A stretch of 64,000 nt of DNA from Ectocarpus siliculosus (lineage: Eukaryota > Sar > Phaeophyceae > Ectocarpales > Ectocarpaceae), in assembly GCA_000310025.1 (NCBI GenBank), contig FN649149.1, forward strand, positions 205,681 to 269,680, given 5' to 3'. Below the pieces are notes generated by a model that was given only the letters and a program-made list of their open reading frames with translations, ran no database searches and was not told where the DNA came from. How positions within the stretch are numbered: the first letter of the stretch is position 1; each line of letters opens with the position of its first letter. The translations under genes were made by a program, and so were the position numbers. This document shows positions 1 to 12,704 of this stretch, piece by piece.

Positions 1-3000
1 AAGTTGGAGGTGTGGAGACTTCAGGTGAAGAAAGCTCGGGTGTCTTGTTTAATAATTGCTCACGATATTTGCAACCTGACGTTTGAAGCCTTTCTCACTC
101 TCGCAGGGTGCGTTTCACGCCCGAAGTAACACGTACCATCCGCACTAACCCTGCCACTATATAGTGTAGTCACCCTGTGATATCGCTTCTGTCTCAACTT
201 CTGCAACTTGTGCTAACATTTGTACTACCACTGTAGTGCTTATGCCGCTGTTGCCTGCAATTATCGACGCTTTTACCCACCTTGACTACAATTAGCGGTC
301 TGACAATTTTGGTTTGCTGGTGAGACACGCCCGCTCTTGGAAGAAGACCAACGGAAGGCCACCAATTAAGCTCTTGCTGAACTCGTTTCATGAAACAGGA
401 GAACCTTAGAGAGACCACAGGAGAGGCAGAGCGTGTGGCCTCTGATCTCCTTTGCACGGAACCGGAAACTGCTCAGACGTCCTGCCAGAAAGGCGAGAGC
501 GAAGCGGAGTTGGCGTCTGCCGCCGACTTGGCGACAGCCACAGCAGAAGCACGAGAGATGGCGTCACGTCTGCAACTTGCTGAGGACCAGGTGTGTGTTT
601 GACCTCACTCTAAGTAAGACCATGCGGTGGTTGACTTGGTCCATGTGTTTGCTTGTCAATCCTCCTTGTAACCTCTGGTCGTTGCTTCTACCTGCATGCA
701 GGTGGATCGTCTTCAGGCGAGTGTACAGGAAACGATGACAAAATTGGTGGACTCTCAAGGCATCGCCGCCTCGTTGCAGGTCAGATTCGAATGGGCTACT
801 GTTGTCCAACATGGCCTCTAAGGTAGCCATTATAACGTAACATGGTTTGAGAACGACCCCCAATCCCTACCACGCCACTGGCAGGAAGAACTCGACGAGG
901 CACGTGGATCCGAGAAGGACACCGCGCAACATCTGGATGAGGCACTTTCCAGATTTGCCAAAGCAGAAGAGAACCTAGCAAAAGCTTGTGACGATCGGGT
1001 GTCTCTTGAACACGCTTTGAGAGATGCTAAGCGTACAACAGTGACGGACAAGCAGTGTTCTGACCTGGAGCAATCCCTTCGGCGGTCGCAAGGGGACTTG
1101 GAAAAGGCAAAGGAAGATCTCGTTTCAAGCAAACAGCAGGCTGCTGATCTGCAACAGAGGTTAACGGATTTGACTGCTGAAGCCAGTAGGGCGATGAAGG
1201 AGGCTCGACACAACCGTGAGATGGCGTCCGCACGCCAAAAAGAATTCGTTAGTGTTTCCGAGCGGGAACAGGTGAGAGCCAATATGAGGAGCTGCTGAGC
1301 GGTTTTACTAGCCCATTCTTCGGAAACCGAAATTGCAGATATACCATCCTAAGCCAAGACAGAGGGCGGGACCATTTCAATAGCCACGTGGAACCTACGA
1401 CGCATCGTTCGTAGTAGGAAGTATTGACACAGGTCATGTCCGATGGCCTCAATCTAGGCCTATGTTGGCCATGATTTCCAAATCTTCGGAAAGATTGCGT
1501 ACTCGGTCAAATTTTTTTCTGGCACGTTTTTTGTTGGGGCGCTCGCTGGTGATTTTCGGTAGAGCTATACTACGGTCTACTATCCATCTTTTCGCGTGTG
1601 TAACAGAAGCAAGGCAGGCAGCACGTTGCGAGTCTCTACCAAATTTATGCTGAGCGTTTCTTTCTCCTCAATGTAAATAGAGGGAATCGTTCTCGACAGA
1701 TGTTGCGGAGATTGTACCCTTTATGAAGAGGACCTCCCTCGTTGAGTCTTCTCGGTCGCAAGGCGAAAAGTCTTCTAGTGGTAACCGGAACCCGACCGGC
1801 TGGCGGCGATTCACTTCTTCACAATATTCTGTGCGTGAATACATGGGTAAATCGAAAGCCTGTCTCGTGGTCTATTATTTTCCAAATGCACCTAGCATAC
1901 TGCTGTTGAGCTGTCCATACCTTTTAGTGCACGCTGACACACGGGGCTCTTCGCTTCCGCTCTGTTGCGCCCAGGGACTTCAAAGAGAGTTGCTTGAAGC
2001 GCGTACCAGCCTGCACACACGCGAGAGGGATTGCGAACGCCTAACTGTTGCTGCTGAACAAGCGAAGCGTGACCTCGCGAATGCCGACATCGTCTGGCGT
2101 GAAGAGACCGGTGGCCTACAGATTGCTCTCGAGGAGGCACTGGCAACTGCTGGCAAAAAGGATGAGAACAACGCGCGTTCAGCAACGCACAAGGAAACAT
2201 CGCAACGATCTCCAGTTGTGAGTGAAGCACAAGGACTTTCTCCGCCCCGGCCTGGATTTGCCGTCGACGGCGATCCGACCCTGGCAGATGAAGGTCCCCA
2301 ACGGTCAGCTAGTGGTGCATCCGATGCAACGAGCAAAGGCTTGGCGGACGAGCTGATGCAGATCTTGGAGAACGATGCAAATCAACGGTGTAGTAATGGG
2401 CCACCAGCCTTGAGCGAGAAGGTGAGTTAGTATTTTTAGGGTTGAAGTCAATACACGCTCGCCGGCAGACGGATTTAGTACATGGACTTATCTCCTATGT
2501 GTCGCTATTTATCATCCATGTCGTGGTGCGCCAGCACCGTTGCACCCAAATTTTCATCCAGCCAACCAATACTGTGTTTCTCGGGTGTGTACAACCAAAA
2601 GCAACATCGGATCCACCGGACGAAGAACAACACTCGACACATTTCACATAATTTTTCAGTGACTACTTACGTTGCTCGACAGGTCGTGGTTAGTTCTTGA
2701 TCCGGTGGCTAGGTAACCTGCACCTTTTTCCACACAATACTCAAGCGATGCATACATCTTGTTTCGCAATGTGACCGCGTGTGTGCCTTATGTCTTGGCC
2801 CATTTCTACTGTCTTTGCGGGTGCCCCAAGGCTTCAAGATCATGGAAAAAGAAACTGATGGAAGAGAGGCACATGTTGGCACAAGCGAAACAAGCTGTGA
2901 GACATCACAAGGAAAGAGTGAAAAGGCGCCAACAGCGTATTTTGCTCTTCCAAACTCGGTGGCGACAACAATCTGAGTAAGTGCCCCACGCAATCGCTCA

Positions 3001-4228
3001 TGAGAAGTGTAGCGAATGTCCTGGCACATTCGTTGTTACCATTTCAATCTGTGCTCGGTTTGCATGTATACTTATCCATGGCATGTAAGGAAGCTCGGGT
3101 TGAAGTGTGTGGATGCGCATTTCTATCTGTTTCTATCATATATGCTTGCGGGTGTGTACCCAGAACGCACTTTCGAGCTGCGCAAGCTTTTCTATATTTT
3201 CTCGTTTTCATGGTCTAAATTTGCACCCCATTGGTACAGGTCACTCTCACCGACCAAGGCAAGGCCTCGCCATTCTGCTCGACGCCGCTCATTGGAGGAT
3301 TCCAAGCGCGAACTCGACAGCGAGGTGCACAAACTGAATCAATTTGTTCAGCAGTTGCGCTCCAGCAAGTGCTGGCTCGACCAACGCGAAAAGAAGGTCT
3401 CCGAGTTCGAGACACTCCTGGCAGCTGACTCCTCTGGCTTGGCGTCCAGCCAGGAGCAACATCCATCGAGAGTCGCCACCTCTGGCGAGCAGACATCATC
3501 TCCTGAAAGTAGCAACAGCGGCGGCAGCACCCGCAGCAACGCATCACAGTTTCGTTCTCTTGAGGCCATGCAGCAGGTGGGTGTCCGATGGGACGGTTCG
3601 TTGATCCTAAATATCCTCGACATGCCTCAGATTCTCCCTTACTTCATGCCTGAATCCACCGAAGCCTACGTAATCTCCTCCCGTCGCCGCTGCCCCCAAC
3701 TTTAAATCACAGGACCTCGACAATGAATGTTCAGACTTCACTGCGGGTAGTTCCATTGGAGACATCAACCGACCGCGTGCCATGCGTGGAGACAGAAAGC
3801 CAACTCGAACTCAATGGCATGCACCAAAACAAGGCAAAGAGAACACTTTGCCAGGGTCTCGGTCGGCATTCCCAATTGGGTACCCGTTCTCCGCATTCCC
3901 AGCTTCCTCAGGATTTTGGATTCACCCATCGCACGCGTTCCTCGGAGAGTTTTCGCCACCTCCAGCCGGCATTCCTTCCCGATCCCGGGCGTCACGTCCA
4001 AAGCACAACGCCCGTCATCGAGGTCTTGGTCTTGGTAGCGGTTTCCAGATCAATAACTGCAATCAAGACTCAGAACTAGATTTTCAGCGATGGTTGAATC
4101 GTCCGGACCTCGACACTCGAGACGAAGTACTCAGCGGCATTGCTGCTCGAGAGAGGAGGGAGCATTTCGCCAAGGTGTCTGTGGAGGGCAAGCAAGCTCA
4201 AAGTACCGTGGCTCTTCATGTGGAGTGA
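1..4228 (+). CDS. Coiled-coil protein, 5'-partial, multi-exon, function unknown
   Basis: Exons read from GT-AG borders and open frame: 1-24 (tentative), 399-590, 702-779, 885-1271, 1975-2421, 2831-2976, 3240-3576 and 3713-4228 (stop TGA 4226-4228). Joined they give about 708 residues without a stop. All junctions are phase 0 except 2976/3240, which is phase 2. The first two thirds are rich in E, K, Q, R, A and L with heptad-like spacing (for example EELDEARGSEKD, LEQSLRRSQGDLEKAKEDL), as in a long parallel coiled coil. The C-terminal exons turn Ser/Pro-rich and basic and end in a mixed tail with WLNRPDLDTRDE. The open frame at the left edge and the lack of a convincing initiator suggest that the gene begins outside the window. 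I do not recognise the family; a centrosomal, cytoskeletal or golgin-like scaffold is possible but not shown. Exon borders are inferred without transcripts. Confidence 0.7.
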
Positions 4229-5139
4229 GTCAGATCCTTTGGTATGTATCTCATATCCTTATCTGTGTGACCTATCGCGGCTTGTTCGTCCATTAAAGGT
4301 AACAAACATTGGCGGTTCAATATAGATGAGATGACAATGCACACAAAGTGGGTGTGTCGGCTGGCGCACGAGTGCAAAGTCGAAGGATATAAATAGTTGT
4401 CACATTAATTTCTGTCGGTACTAGAACAAACATCTGATACCTTCTTTCTAACTTTGATCTTCAAAACGCTTGCCCTTCGCGCGCTTCGTTCGATGTTTGC
4501 AGCTGGTTGAACAGCCTAAGGGAAGAAATGGGACTTCTTGGCTTCCACTCTGCCAAAAATCCAAGTATTTCAGCTCATGTGGAAGTTTAGCGCCCCCAAG
4601 ATGTTTGAAGTGACTCCTGGGGTGTGCATTTGTAGAAGGGGTGCGTTCAAGGTTTGGTCGAGTTGCGGGTAGACTTTAGCAGTTCACGCAAAGGTCTTAA
4701 TACAACATCCATGAAGACAACAAGTGTTGAGCGGCCATGTCTCCTCTGCTGTCTTGTGTATTAAAAGGGGGTTCGTGCTCGGCACTCCCGCTCTGTCTGT
4801 TGGCGTTGTCCCATCGCACTTCAACAAAGCAGTCATGGCCGTTGCGGTATCTGTTGGTGTTGGTGGTTCTTGCTGCTGCAGTTGTTGTTGTTGTTGTTGT
4901 CCTCATGTAAAACACCCGTCCCCATTTCTGCTAATCATCTTCTTCTATCCTCCGTACCGGTTCAACCGACTGGGTCACTGTCCACTACCTGAGTCGTGCC
5001 AGTTACACACGAATCAAAGAGCAAAGTACGAGGACCCATTATGATCAACATCACACACATAATAATAAAAACAAGGTCAGAGACTCAGACAGACCTCGTC
5101 GGCGACTTATAGTGTGTCTGGCAAAGGAGAAACTCACGG
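4229..5139. other. Intergenic, no gene seen
   Basis: Downstream region of the coiled-coil gene. It has short ORFs without coding character and a (TTG)n tract near 4881-4900. I see no domain or splice-consistent exon. Confidence 0.5.
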
Positions 5140-5412
5140 CCGGTCGCCCCGATAGTCTAGTTGGTATCCTCACAACCTTCTAGTGGTCAGTCAGGGTCAG
5201 GGATTCGAATCCCGACCTAAGAGAGCTTTTCTTGCAAAGTAAGTTTTTCTCTCGCTTCTGTTCTTGGCCTGGGTGGAAAGTGTCAGTTCGTGGGTACACA
5301 GGGAAGAGAGTGCTGCACTCTTCTCCCATTAAAGATCGAAGGCAAAGTACCGCAGGAGGGGTGGGTAGGGGGCCTCAGGGAAAGGAACCCTTCTGTGTGT
5401 CCATGGGTTTGG
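5140..5412 (+). repeat. tRNA-derived SINE, copy 1
   Basis: The head carries a Pol III A box (TAGTCTAGTTGG, about 5153-5164) and a B box (GGATTCGAATCC, 5201-5212) spaced as in a tRNA gene; the stems are too decayed for a working tRNA. The body and tail match a second copy at 22954-23175: both start CCGGTCGCCC, share an AACCTTC block before the B box, an AGTGCT...CTTCTC block, then ACCGCAGGAGG and a CTGTGTG end. Promoter-bearing head plus a shared unrelated body is the hallmark of a SINE. Confidence 0.6.
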
Positions 5413-6095
5413 AGTAAACGGCACAAGTGCTGTGAGCGCTGATATGAAGTCAAGACAAAAAAAAAACACCACTCAGCTCATGATGCCAAACAACAGGCCA
5501 ACAAGAACAAACCCTCAAGGATCAAGACGATGTAATACCATGATTTTATTAGCTAGGCTTTGTGTTTCGGTGCCGGGCTGACGCCTTCCCAAACATTCAC
5601 ACAAACTAATTGTGGGGGCTCTAGATCAAAACGACAACGGTGGTACGTGTACGCCTGGTTCCAACACAGACAAATACACCCGCCCTCTTTTTCTGTGCAA
5701 ATTACCCCCCACACACCTATATGCCTGAACATTTCCATGTCAGGTTCTCGCCGGCCAGGCCCACCCTCATCGTACGCAGACACATATATTACGCAAGTGG
5801 TGCAATGGCGCAGATCGAGGATAAGTACTAGTTTGAAAGGGACGCATATGGAGGATGTCCTGCGACGTCATCATATTCATACTTTTGCCATCTCCCTCCT
5901 CCTGATCAGCCCCCGTCGTACATCGGATCTTTCGTGCTTACTGCTCCTCCCCGCTTGGTTATCGTTTTGGTCATTGTGGTTCCTTTTGCTATTTCGATTG
6001 GCTTCAAGTAGTCTTCCTCCTTGCGCCAGGGGATCGTTAACCTCTTTGTTCCCCGTAGCCTCCCCCCCGTGTACTACAGCATCCCCTGCTCCACC
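5413..6095. other. No gene seen
   Basis: Contains an ORF of 183 codons (5560-6111) with no recognisable domain and no codon character. I regard it as chance. Confidence 0.4.
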
Positions 6096-6367
6096 TGCTC
6101 ATAGGATTTAGATGTGTAGACGACAGAACATAGAAGATAATTGTTCCTTCTAGAAGGAGCGGGGGGATGTTACTCCCTGGGGAAGATAAAACAGGGGACA
6201 GGATCTTAGTAGCCCCTGCTTGAGCAGAGGATCCTGCCCCTCCCGAATTCAGTTCTACCGATACCCAAGGCAACAGCTACTGCTGCTGCTGTTCCACACA
6301 AGTAATAACAAGTGAGTTCTTCTTCACGGGTCTCCCAGATTGCACCACGCATGTGCGTACCTTTACA
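6096..6367 (+). mobile_element. Lone LTR of Ty3/gypsy family A
   Basis: This 272-bp stretch is the reverse complement of the LTR at 16310-16573. Matching blocks include ATAGGATT-AGATGTGTAGAC, CCTTCTAGAAGG, a GGATCCT/AGATCCTG block, and ACCCGTGAAGAAGAACTCACTTGTT read on the other strand. It starts TGCTCATAGG and ends TTTACA, close to TG...CA. No clear target duplication and no coding region follow, so it is either a solo LTR or the 5' LTR of a deleted element. Confidence 0.6.
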
Positions 6368-7087
6368 CTGCGCTGCGGGATCCCAGATAACGCAAGGAAT
6401 TCCGAATGTTCGCTGATCGTCTTTCGTAGATTCATCTGTGTGTGCCTCCGAACGCTTGGAAGTTGTCCCTCAAGCGCTTCAGTCAGTTCTGCTTCGGGCA
6501 CCCCTTGCCTAGATTTTCCTTCCCCATGAGCTCCCCACACATGACTCGCAACGGGAATCGCGTCGAGAGTCTCTCATCCGGCTTTCTGTGGCCAAGGCTC
6601 CTGCCAACAGCAGTCTTCATGGACTCGACTTTCATAATGGTCTGTGCAGAAGGAGATGCAGACTTGGGCCCCGCTGGGGGTGTGGAGTACATCTGGAGAC
6701 GATGTCACCTGTGGACCTGGCTGGGCTCTGCTGGGCTTGGATCGTAGTATTTCGGTGATGAAATTGTTACCCTGTCCCATCTGGGTGGCCTCTGTACTCG
6801 CCACAATATAAGTTTAGGCCTCTTGACCTCTCTCTACCGGGGTTTGGTACCGCGGCCTCTCCCCTTTCACCCTGGGGGCGGCCGTACGTTAGAGATGAGT
6901 CTATACAGAGGGCATGTGGATCTCCAGTCCATTTACCCCCCTGTTTCCACAACAACGAATATATACTAGGAGTACGTCTTTCCGTCTCGGTACCGGGGTT
7001 TGGTTACACGCCTCCTCCCTTCTTACTGCGGAGGGTATGCGGATTTAAGTGCCACAAACTGAACTATCGGAGGGGGGGGGGGGGGAG
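6368..7087. other. No gene seen; low-complexity G/C runs
   Basis: Two related GC-rich stretches containing ACCGGGGTTTGGT (near 6837 and 6994) suggest old duplication. I see nothing coding. Confidence 0.4.
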
Positions 7088-7153
7088 CACTCATAGTAGT
7101 ACATGCCATAGTCGTTAGACCATCGACCTCGCATCCCTACAAAGCCGGGACGG
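7088..7153 (+). repeat. tRNA-Ala-like repeat, copy 1
   Basis: Matches 53801-53865 on the opposite strand with only a few differences. The block TAGTCGTTAGACCATCGACC followed by TCGCATCCC resembles the D arm and anticodon arm of a tRNA with a CGC loop, but no proper T arm follows. It lies beside a poly-G run, and the other copy lies at the edge of an assembly gap. Confidence 0.5.
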
Positions 7154-9138
7154 ACTACGCCGGGTTCTCACCGAACCAGGCTCTCACATCACAAAGCGCG
7201 AAGCGCCGTGAGCTATTCGGCGAGTCGCACGAAGGGTGCGCTGCATCCTGCTAAAGGGTGTTCGGCATCTTGTGCTTACTTCTTTGCGTGCGGATGACAG
7301 CTGCGTATGACATTATATATTTTCTGGTGCGCTTCCAGAGACAGTTATAAGCACTGTGTAACTGCCTCGAGGATGCTTGACCATTTTAACACAACGTGGT
7401 GCGATCATCCCCCTTGCGCGGAGTGAGGGTTCTCGACCCCGCACAACATGATCTACTCGACCACTATTAATGGTTACCGAAAAAAACAAAAATCAGAGGT
7501 AAAACAAAACCCCGGTAACCTGGTTGCCGAGTTCACGAAGTGAATTGGCTTGTTTTACAACGTCGTTGCCAAGCGACGAAAACCCAACCCCGATGGCAAA
7601 CACCAGGGGGGGGGGGGGGGGTTAGTTTTCTTCCCTAAATGGGACTTCNNNNNNNNNNNNNNNNNNNNNNNNNNNNNNNNNNNNNNNNNNNNNNNNNNNN
7701 NNNNNNNNNNNNNNNNNNNNNNNNNNNNNNNNNNNNNNNNNNNNNNNNTAAAATTTGTATAGAGGTAGCTTACTTGTGATACTTTTGTATTTGTGTACAC
7801 ATATTCCCATACACTCGTCTTAGCATGTTTCTTAACTACGATACTAAATCCTACCAGGTCAACAATAAGGAAGTATGCAGACTTCAATATAACCATAGTC
7901 AATCCTATACACTAAACGCCTTGAACCAACTGGATTGAGCGCCGGAAAAAATGGGGGTAGGGGGGCGGAGGGGGGGAGGGAGGGAATAGGATTCTTCCAC
8001 CTATTTGAATTCGCGTGCCCTCGTTTTACAGCCTGGGGGGCGTGCGGGCAGGGCTTTGCTGGGGGCTTAGATATGGTAGTTGGAGATGTTGATGGTACCC
8101 CCTTGTTCTCCCGTCCAGGGGGACTCTGTTGACGTCTGAACATAACATACTCTCGTCCTCTTTCTTCCCTCCTTCTACCTCTCTCTATGGGGGCTTTTAG
8201 GGGCCTAGCCTCCCCCCCTACACCATCGGGTCAACGGAGGGCATATGACTCTCTTGTCCATAACACTTAACATTTCCGGTTGACTGGGCACCTGTGAGCT
8301 GTTTGTTTATCCAGGGTTTTTCCGAGCGTTCAAGCGGCAGAAGCAACTACATCGGATGTACGCGTCAAGGAGCGGGCTCCGGAGGCGCATCTGTTGCAAT
8401 ACGCCGTGTGGGCGTGCGGATCTGTGTTGGTTCTGCACTGTACCGGAGGGGAAGCTGCCAAGTCTGGCGTTCGGGAGGAGCGTCACGGCGATAGGCGGGA
8501 TTCATCAACAACCTCTTCGCGGTGCGCACGCGAGACTAAATCTCTTTCAGGCGGGGGTTGCGCAATCTCATCCCTGCCGTGCCAATATCTCTTAGTTATC
8601 GCGCAAGGGTTTGAGCGAGATCATCAGTGGGGTGCAAATTGACATTTGACGAGAGGTGCGCCAGCTTGTTGTGTGTGGACGCAGCGCACCTGGGTAGCAG
8701 TAGTTCACGGTGGGAAGCTGCCGTTGGATATGAATGCATGTCAAAGATATGGTAGGTTGGGGTTTCTATCTGCCTGGTGGGCATGTTGGCAGGAGAGAGA
8801 GATAGATGGAGAGGGAGAGAAGAGACTCGTGTGCAATAATAATACACTGTGTTTACCATCACCAAGGAGGTGAATTGACCAGACCCCCGAGGCCACGGGG
8901 GGGAGGGTACTGGTCCTAGGCCCTGCCTGACTTCAGGCGTGTCTACAGTTATCGATAACTCAGGCTGACCGACCAGGGTCAGTCGTCAGGGTCAAATACC
9001 ATTTTCGTGACAACAGCAGGACGAGCTATTCCTCCGCGTTTTTCTTGCTTCGCTGAGTGCGAGGCTGCGATCTTGGAGCTGCTGTCCTGATCTCCCGCGG
9101 AGCTGCTGTCTTGATCTGCCCGGGCGTCGTACGGCGCG
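7154..9138. other. No gene seen; 100-N gap at 7649-7748
   Basis: The gap follows a poly-G run at 7608-7621. Around it are short ORFs only. The stretch 8900-9138 leads into element C and may hold the rest of its 5' untranslated region, including AAATACCATTTTCGTGACAA at about 8994. A 5' LTR could not be delimited. Confidence 0.4.
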
Positions 9139-10130
9139 ATGGCTCAGAGACGCTCCAATGTTGGCAAGGGGGCGCTTGGCGGACAGCAAGGTTCTGCTGG
9201 AGATATTGGTGAGCTCGGGGCGGGGCTTACTGACTTGGTTTTGGGCAACGGGCCCAAGCCGCCCGAGTATGGACGTACTTTTTCACGAGCTTCGTCCTTG
9301 CGTTTCTAAACGCAATACACCGAGTACGAGCGGAGCATGGGTCTCTGCAACAGTGGGCAATCCATCAGACGCCCGCTGCTCACTGTGTCTCAACTGCTGC
9401 GCCAGTCTATCCGGAAATGCTTGTCGCGCACCTACTTTGATGGCACTGAACTTGAAGAAGCTGACCGGCGCGAGGCCCTGGCCAAACATGCTGAATGCTG
9501 GACGGATGATACCCTTGAGCTTCGATTGCGGCCGCCTTCGTGTCCCGTATGGTAGTCATGGGGACTGAGACTACTGCTGTAGATCGGATAGACGCTGTCC
9601 AAAGCCGCCTCGAGCAATACTTCGAAAACCCGAGTGCGGAGCGTGTTTTTCGAGACTCCAGTGGCGCGTTCAAGAAAGGTCCGGCTGCTGTCCTCAGCAA
9701 AGCAGTTGTGGCAGGTCTGTCTCCGCCCGAGTTCAAGGTCAAGGTGGAAAGCAAGCTCGACATGCAAGGTGTCTGGAAGGACAAACCTGAGCTAGTCTTT
9801 GAGATCGTTCGGGATGTTGCGGTCGAGTGGCGCACGGTTAGTTGGCAGACAGGCAGTGCGGGCAATCGCGTGACGATGGCGTTCATGCTCGTAAAACACC
9901 GTCTCAGCAACAGACATGGGGCGAAAGCGAAAGCGCCTGATGGGGCTGAAGGTGCAGGTGCGTCTCCATCTGCCGAGCTTGTCACATGTTTCAGGTGCAA
10001 GAAGCCCGGCCACGCCCCGCAGAACTGTCTGCTTCAGCGATTCCCCCCCCAAGCCTCTACCCAGCACGCTGGGCATGGGAGGCATTTTCGCGGCACCGGG
10101 GACGCCCGTGGATACCAGCAGCAGCAGTAG
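9139..10130 (+). pseudogene. gag: Element C Gag (frameshifted) with CCHC knuckle
   Basis: An ATG at 9139 opens MAQRRSNVGKG..., which stops at about 9307. Gag-like sequence continues in another frame (about 9311-9555) and then in the frame of 9540-10130. The last part carries a zinc knuckle CFRCKKPGHAPQNC (C-x2-C-x4-H-x4-C) near 9988 and ends in a Gln run. Gag would coat and package element RNA. Two frame changes break it. Confidence 0.65.
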
Positions 10131-10394
10131 CAGCAGCAGCAGCCGCACCGCGCCCAGGGGCAAGCGCCGCAGCAACAGCGCCCTCCCGGTCCACAGCAGC
10201 AACAGCCGTCTTCAGGAGGGGGACGAGGCTCCGGGGGGGCATCGTCCACCAATTTTCACCAATGCCATGTCGACGGTAGGGCTGTTTTTTCCGGGGAATC
10301 CCAGGGGGAGGCCGCTCCGACGCCTTTTCTGCCGCCCGACCCGTTTCGGTCCGCTACCACTGCCCCCACATCTTTTCCAGCGCCGTCTGAGGGT

Positions 10395-11369
10395 GTGGGG
10401 GTGCCACCAGGCCCTGCGGGGCCATTCGTGCCGGCGTTTCGTGGGGCTCAGCCCGGAGGTTTGTCTGGGTTTGATTCTGAAGGTATCGCGGTTGATTCGC
10501 AGGAAAAATGGTACCAAGTGAGCTTGTCGGTGCCAGGTGCTGCCGATATGACTGCCATAGACGCCGTTGCGATTCTGGATTCTGGATCAGGGCTCACCAC
10601 TATGTCAGCCGGTATCGTGAGTAGGCTGCAAGCTGCTTTTCCTGATGTGCAGGTCGTGGGGGGCATGCAAAACCCCGGGAAGCTGAAAGTCGCGGACGGC
10701 CGCGTGCTTGCGGTCACACAGAAAACCTGCCCCGTGCGGATCGCTCTGCACACCAGCTGGGGGCTGGTATCGGTGGACCCGCTCTCGTTTGCGGTCATGC
10801 CTGGCAACGATGAGGTGGTTATTCTTGGCAACCCGACGCTGAAGGCGTTGGGTATCGATGTGTACGAGAGCTTGGGGGCCTGTGCGCGTTCGCGCGCTAG
10901 CTTCGCGGGTGTTGAGACCGCGGCGTACAAACAATGCCGCCGAGTTACGCTTGCCGTTGATGCTGCCCTGCAGCAGCGAGAAGGTCCGGAGCAGGTCGAG
11001 CCGGATCCCGCGGTCGAGCGTTTGGTGGCGCGAGGCCCCGACATGGACATGAGCCCGGAGGAGGAGGCATCGGCGCGGTCTGCGTCGTTGGACAGCGCTG
11101 TCTCTTCCGCTGCTGCCGCCGGCTTGGAGGCACCGCATGTAGGGCGTCTGCGAGGCATCATCAGCAAGCGCTGGAATGCGTTCCGCCGTGGCTTACGCCA
11201 TGGTGACCCTACCACGAACGTCGAGCCTCTACGGGTTACCCTTAAGCCCGGAGCGCGACTGGTTAAAGCACGACCGCGGGTGTACAACCCGATCAAGACC
11301 GCGTGGCTGGCGGGGTGCATGGCGTCGCTGGTCGCGTTGGGTTTGGTGTTCCTCAACATGCGACCATGA
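10395..11369 (+). pseudogene. Element C protease and start of reverse transcriptase
   Basis: The retropepsin active site AILDSGSGLTTMS lies at about residues 60-72. The frame runs on to the RT amino-terminal motif (LKPGARLVKARPRVYNP) and stops at 11367-11369, just where RT continues in another frame from about 11350. Retropepsins cut the polyprotein. The frameshift separates protease from polymerase. Confidence 0.7.
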
Positions 11370-12255
11370 GGGTCAGCGCCGCGATGGCAACTCTGAAGAA
11401 AGGGGGATACCGGCTGGTGAGTGACTTTCGTGCGGCAAACAAGCAAGTAGAGAAGGTGCCTGGTGTGATGCCGAACCCTGAAGCCAGTATGGCTCAGCTC
11501 AGTGCGGCCAAGTTCGATGGGAGCTTGGATCTGTTGCAAGGGTATTGTCAGTGCCCGTTGGCTCCGGAGGCGCAGGAAATTTTCACGATTGCTACGCCGG
11601 GCGGCCTCTACACGCCCAAGAGGGTACCGCAAGGTTTTGTGAACGCCACGTCGTATTTCCAGGCCACCCTTACGCGCATCTTGGACGGGCTGAATTGCTT
11701 CGTTTGGGTAGACGATGTCGTGTATTGGGTGATGGATGAAGACGACTTGCTTGGCACCCTTGATTTGATTCTGGATCGTCTGGAGGGGGCTGGCCTTTAC
11801 GTGGCCGCCCACAAGTGCACATTCTTTGAGACCAGCATCACTTGGTGCGGGAAGGTGTACTCGGAGGATCAGGTCGAGCATGATCCCGAGGGGCTCAGCG
11901 GGTTGGCTACAATGCGGCGTCCTGAGACGGTTGCCGAGCTGATGCAGTTCCTGCAGGCGGTAAACTGGCTGCGCACGTCTCTGCCGCGGATGGCGGAGTT
12001 TGTGTGGCCGCTTCGCGTGTTTCTGGAGCAGCATTTGGTTGGTTGGTGCCAAGAGCCGGACGAAGCGCGTGGCCGAGAATCGCGCGATCGCTGAGGATGC
12101 GTGGACGCCCGCGCTCGTCGAAGCGTGGGATGCCGCGCAAGACCTTGTTGCCCGTGCCGTTGCTCTGTCTCACCCTCGCCCAGGTTGCGCCGTCCTCTTG
12201 TTTCCCGATGCATCCGATGAGCATTGGGGGAGCTTTCTCACGCAAGTGCCCTAAC
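11350..12255 (+). pseudogene. Element C reverse transcriptase and start of RNase H
   Basis: Carries YRLVSDFRAANKQ, PQGFVNATSYFQ and the catalytic FVWVDDVVYW (x-x-DD) of Ty3/gypsy RT. A frame change near 12040-12060 moves into the frame holding LFPDASDEHWGSFLTQVP, the first strand of RNase H with its catalytic Asp, which ends at a TAA at 12253-12255. Confidence 0.75.
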
Positions 12256-12704
12256 ACCAGCTGGATCGTGGCGTTCTTGTGGAGGATATGGCTCATTAAT
12301 CGATGGGGTTTCTGAGCGGCACTTTCAAGGGCGCGCAGCAGCGTTGGGCCACGGTGGACAAGGAAGGGTACGCAATTGTAAGTACGTTCAAGCGGTTGGA
12401 ATATTTGCTTTGGGATGGCGTGCACATTTTTACCGACCGCCGTAATCTCGCGTACATCTTCGACCCGGAGGCTTGCGTGTCTGTCGTAGCGAAAACCACG
12501 GCTCAGCGTCTGGACCAGTGGAAAGCTGTCTTGGGCCAGTACGATAACACCATCAGGCACATTTCGGGTGAGCGCAATTGCTGGGGGGACCTTCTGTCGC
12601 GATGGGTCTCTGTCCCGTCGGTGAGTGTTCGTGCTGCCGCGGGTTACGCCCCCAGCGAACCTGATGCCGCCATGCCATCGAAGCAAGAAGTATGTGATGC
12701 TTAA
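12256..12704 (+). pseudogene. Element C RNase H remainder
   Basis: Same frame as the preceding RNase H start but after in-frame TAA stops near 12253 and 12297. Motifs include FTDRRNLAYIFDPE (TDxxNL) and GERNCWGDLLSRW, the usual end of RNase H in Ty3/gypsy elements. Confidence 0.7.

Noticed and set aside
5146-5218. Functional tRNA gene
   Set aside because: A and B boxes are present, but acceptor, D and anticodon stems do not pair. It is better read as a SINE head.
5560-6111. 183-codon + strand ORF
   Set aside because: Low-complexity, runs into the lone LTR, no recognised domain.
10448-12052. 534-codon - strand ORF
   Set aside because: Antisense to protease and RT of element C. It has no domain of its own, and GC-rich coding DNA commonly leaves the opposite frame open.
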